Shown piece after piece: positions 63,134-64,000 of a DNA stretch of 64,000 bases. The stretch lies in NCBI GenBank assembly GCA_025991245.1, contig BQMJ01000032.1, positions 124,001-188,000 on the forward strand. Reading direction: 5' to 3'. Under the pieces are notes generated by a model. That model ran no database searches. It worked only from the letters and a program-made list of their open reading frames with translations, and was not told where the DNA came from. Each line of letters begins with the position of its first letter. The first letter of the stretch is position 1. The DNA comes from Galdieria partita. Taxonomy: Eukaryota > Rhodophyta > Bangiophyceae > Galdieriales > Galdieriaceae. A program made the position numbers and the translations under genes.

Positions 63134-64000
63134 ATGTCTTATCGTCAAGTTTTTTTGCAACAAGTAACACCCTATTCTAGGTTTGTTGCAAAACCAGGAG
63201 AAAAAAGTTGTGTTTATGGTACAGAAGAGAATGAACTAGTACTAAATAAAAATGGAAAGAATATATCTATTGTTTGGAAAGTGGAGGGTTGGACCAAGCG
63301 CAAGCTTTCCTTTGTTGCCGAAGGAGACCACATTTCATTGCCTTTGTTATTTACCGATGGTACTTACGACTACTTGGCTGTGTGTGTATCTGATCGACTG
63401 ATTCTTTTTGATGAAATGGGCACTGAATATTTTTGGCAACTTGGTCAGTATTCCTCAAACAGTGTCTGTTGTGAACTGTTGGAACTTTCTTGGGCACTTA
63501 TCTTAGGGTTGACTCCAAAGAACGAATATCATTCTAAGGACACTCTTTATTTATTATTTCAAAAAAAGCAAAGAAGACTGTATTTTCTTCGAGGTATTCA
63601 TCAAGGAGAACGTATTGTGTATTGTAGTTCAGACTTGCCCTTGTTGGTGACATATGACCAAGTTTTGGAAACTCTTTCTTTAGTCCTCTGTAATGAAGAA
63701 AAGATAGAAAGGGAAGGAGATGTGCCTGTCGATCAAAAAGATTTAAGTTCCTTCTTTGTAGATAGAATAGAGGAAGTATCTCAAGTAACGCCAAAAGAGT
63801 TTCATTTCTTTCATGATGAGATAGGACAGTTGTATTTGGCTATCTTAGATCAATATGGCTGTTTATATATTTTGCAAGTTCAAGGTGCCAATTGGTCTAC
63901 CAGAAAACAAAACAACATGTATATAGAAAAGCTTGAGTTGCAGATGAAAATGGAAACTTTCATTAGCATCCAGGCAATGACAATCACTAGAGAAGAATTC
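63134..64000 (+). CDS. Large protein, N-terminal part; APC1-like (tentative), cut by window end
   Basis: The frame is open from ATG 63134 to the last base (289 codons, no stop). The beginning reads 'MSYRQVFLQQVTPYSRFV'. Beta-propeller-like stretches follow: 'VWKVEGWTKRKLSFVAEGDH', 'PLLFTDGTYDYLAVCVSDRL', 'ILFDEMGTEYFWQL', 'SSDLPLLVTYDQVLETLSLV' and 'EIGQLYLAILDQYGCLYILQ'. The order (charged linker, short strand pairs ending in 'xxLxVYD'-type motifs, and a segment resembling the APC1 'P.LFSL.HPLDE..PV' block) suggests the WD40-like N-terminus of APC1, the largest APC/C subunit. Similarity is weak; another WD40-like protein is possible. It is divergent from the UBL-bZIP gene with 251 bp between ATGs. 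Confidence 0.45.
   Translation, partial: MSYRQVFLQQVTPYSRFVAKPGEKSCVYGTEENELVLNKNGKNISIVWKVEGWTKRKLSFVAEGDHISLPLLFTDGTYDYLAVCVSDRLILFDEMGTEYFWQLGQYSSNSVCCELLELSWALILGLTPKNEYHSKDTLYLLFQKKQRRLYFLRGIHQGERIVYCSSDLPLLVTYDQVLETLSLVLCNEEKIEREGDVPVDQKDLSSFFVDRIEEVSQVTPKEFHFFHDEIGQLYLAILDQYGCLYILQVQGANWSTRKQNNMYIEKLELQMKMETFISIQAMTITREEF

Noticed and set aside
1-64000. Transposable elements, viral remnants or CRISPR arrays
   Set aside because: No integrase, reverse transcriptase, transposase or capsid motifs, no long terminal or inverted repeats, and no regularly spaced direct repeats were seen.

Overview
The window is nuclear DNA of a gene-dense eukaryote, most likely a unicellular red alga of the Cyanidiophyceae (Galdieria-like). 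The reasons are: AT-rich DNA; intergenic gaps often below 150 bp; spliceosomal introns of about 40-75 bp that reconstruct cleanly by hand; a CAD-type pyrimidine fusion gene (land plants keep these enzymes separate; red algae, fungi and animals have fusions); and plant/cyanobacterial-type proteins such as a DUF151 'bifunctional nuclease' homolog, a site-2 protease and a G6PD with a leader. The species assignment is inference. I reconstructed 37 protein genes. I saw no tRNA, rRNA, CRISPR array, transposon or viral remnant. || Layout. 1-7.2 kb: end of an SDF2-like MIR protein, a diacylglycerol kinase-like protein, phosphoacetylglucosamine mutase, a TBC Rab-GAP and a TAP42/IGBP1 homolog. 7.2-14.3 kb: a nine-exon gene for a 2204-aa GATase-CPSase-DHOase-like-ATCase protein whose dihydroorotase domain has lost its metal ligands. 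14.6-21 kb: OGG1, a membrane GNAT-like protein, a SIP5/DA2-like zinc protein, an E2F partner (DP) and exosome CSL4. 21-31.7 kb: SPT20, a sugar porter, APC8/CDC23, V-ATPase subunit F, a BFN/UVR protein and an epsin. 31.8-41.5 kb: APS kinase head-to-head with a PatZ-like ACS-GNAT fusion, a mitochondrial carrier, an Aquarius-type helicase and SRP9. 41.5-50.1 kb: a phosphate-type MFS transporter, an ERA GTPase, an RseP/S2P protease, a small membrane protein, RAD51 and G6PD. 50.4-64 kb: a PUF protein, an SNM1 nuclease, a USP, a PHD-DNMT3-type methyltransferase, an SMP-C2-C2-PLAT protein, a PNK-type P-loop kinase, a small coiled-coil protein, a ubiquitin-like/bZIP fusion and the start of an APC1-like protein. 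|| How the genes relate. There is no operon-like pathway, but genome maintenance and cell-cycle genes are frequent (OGG1, RAD51, SNM1, PNK-like, DP, APC8, a possible APC1, CAD). Matches to the E2F/DP consensus TTTSSCGC lie upstream of CAD, the GNAT-like gene, the DP/SIP5 pair and the Aquarius gene, with near-matches upstream of APC8 and between APSK and the ACS-GNAT gene. || The most unusual items are the UBL-bZIP architecture, the SMP-C2-C2-PLAT architecture, the degenerate DHOase in CAD with a cluster of three GC-AG introns, the PatZ-like fusion that lacks recognisable catalytic motifs, and a DNMT3-type methyltransferase with a PHD finger.
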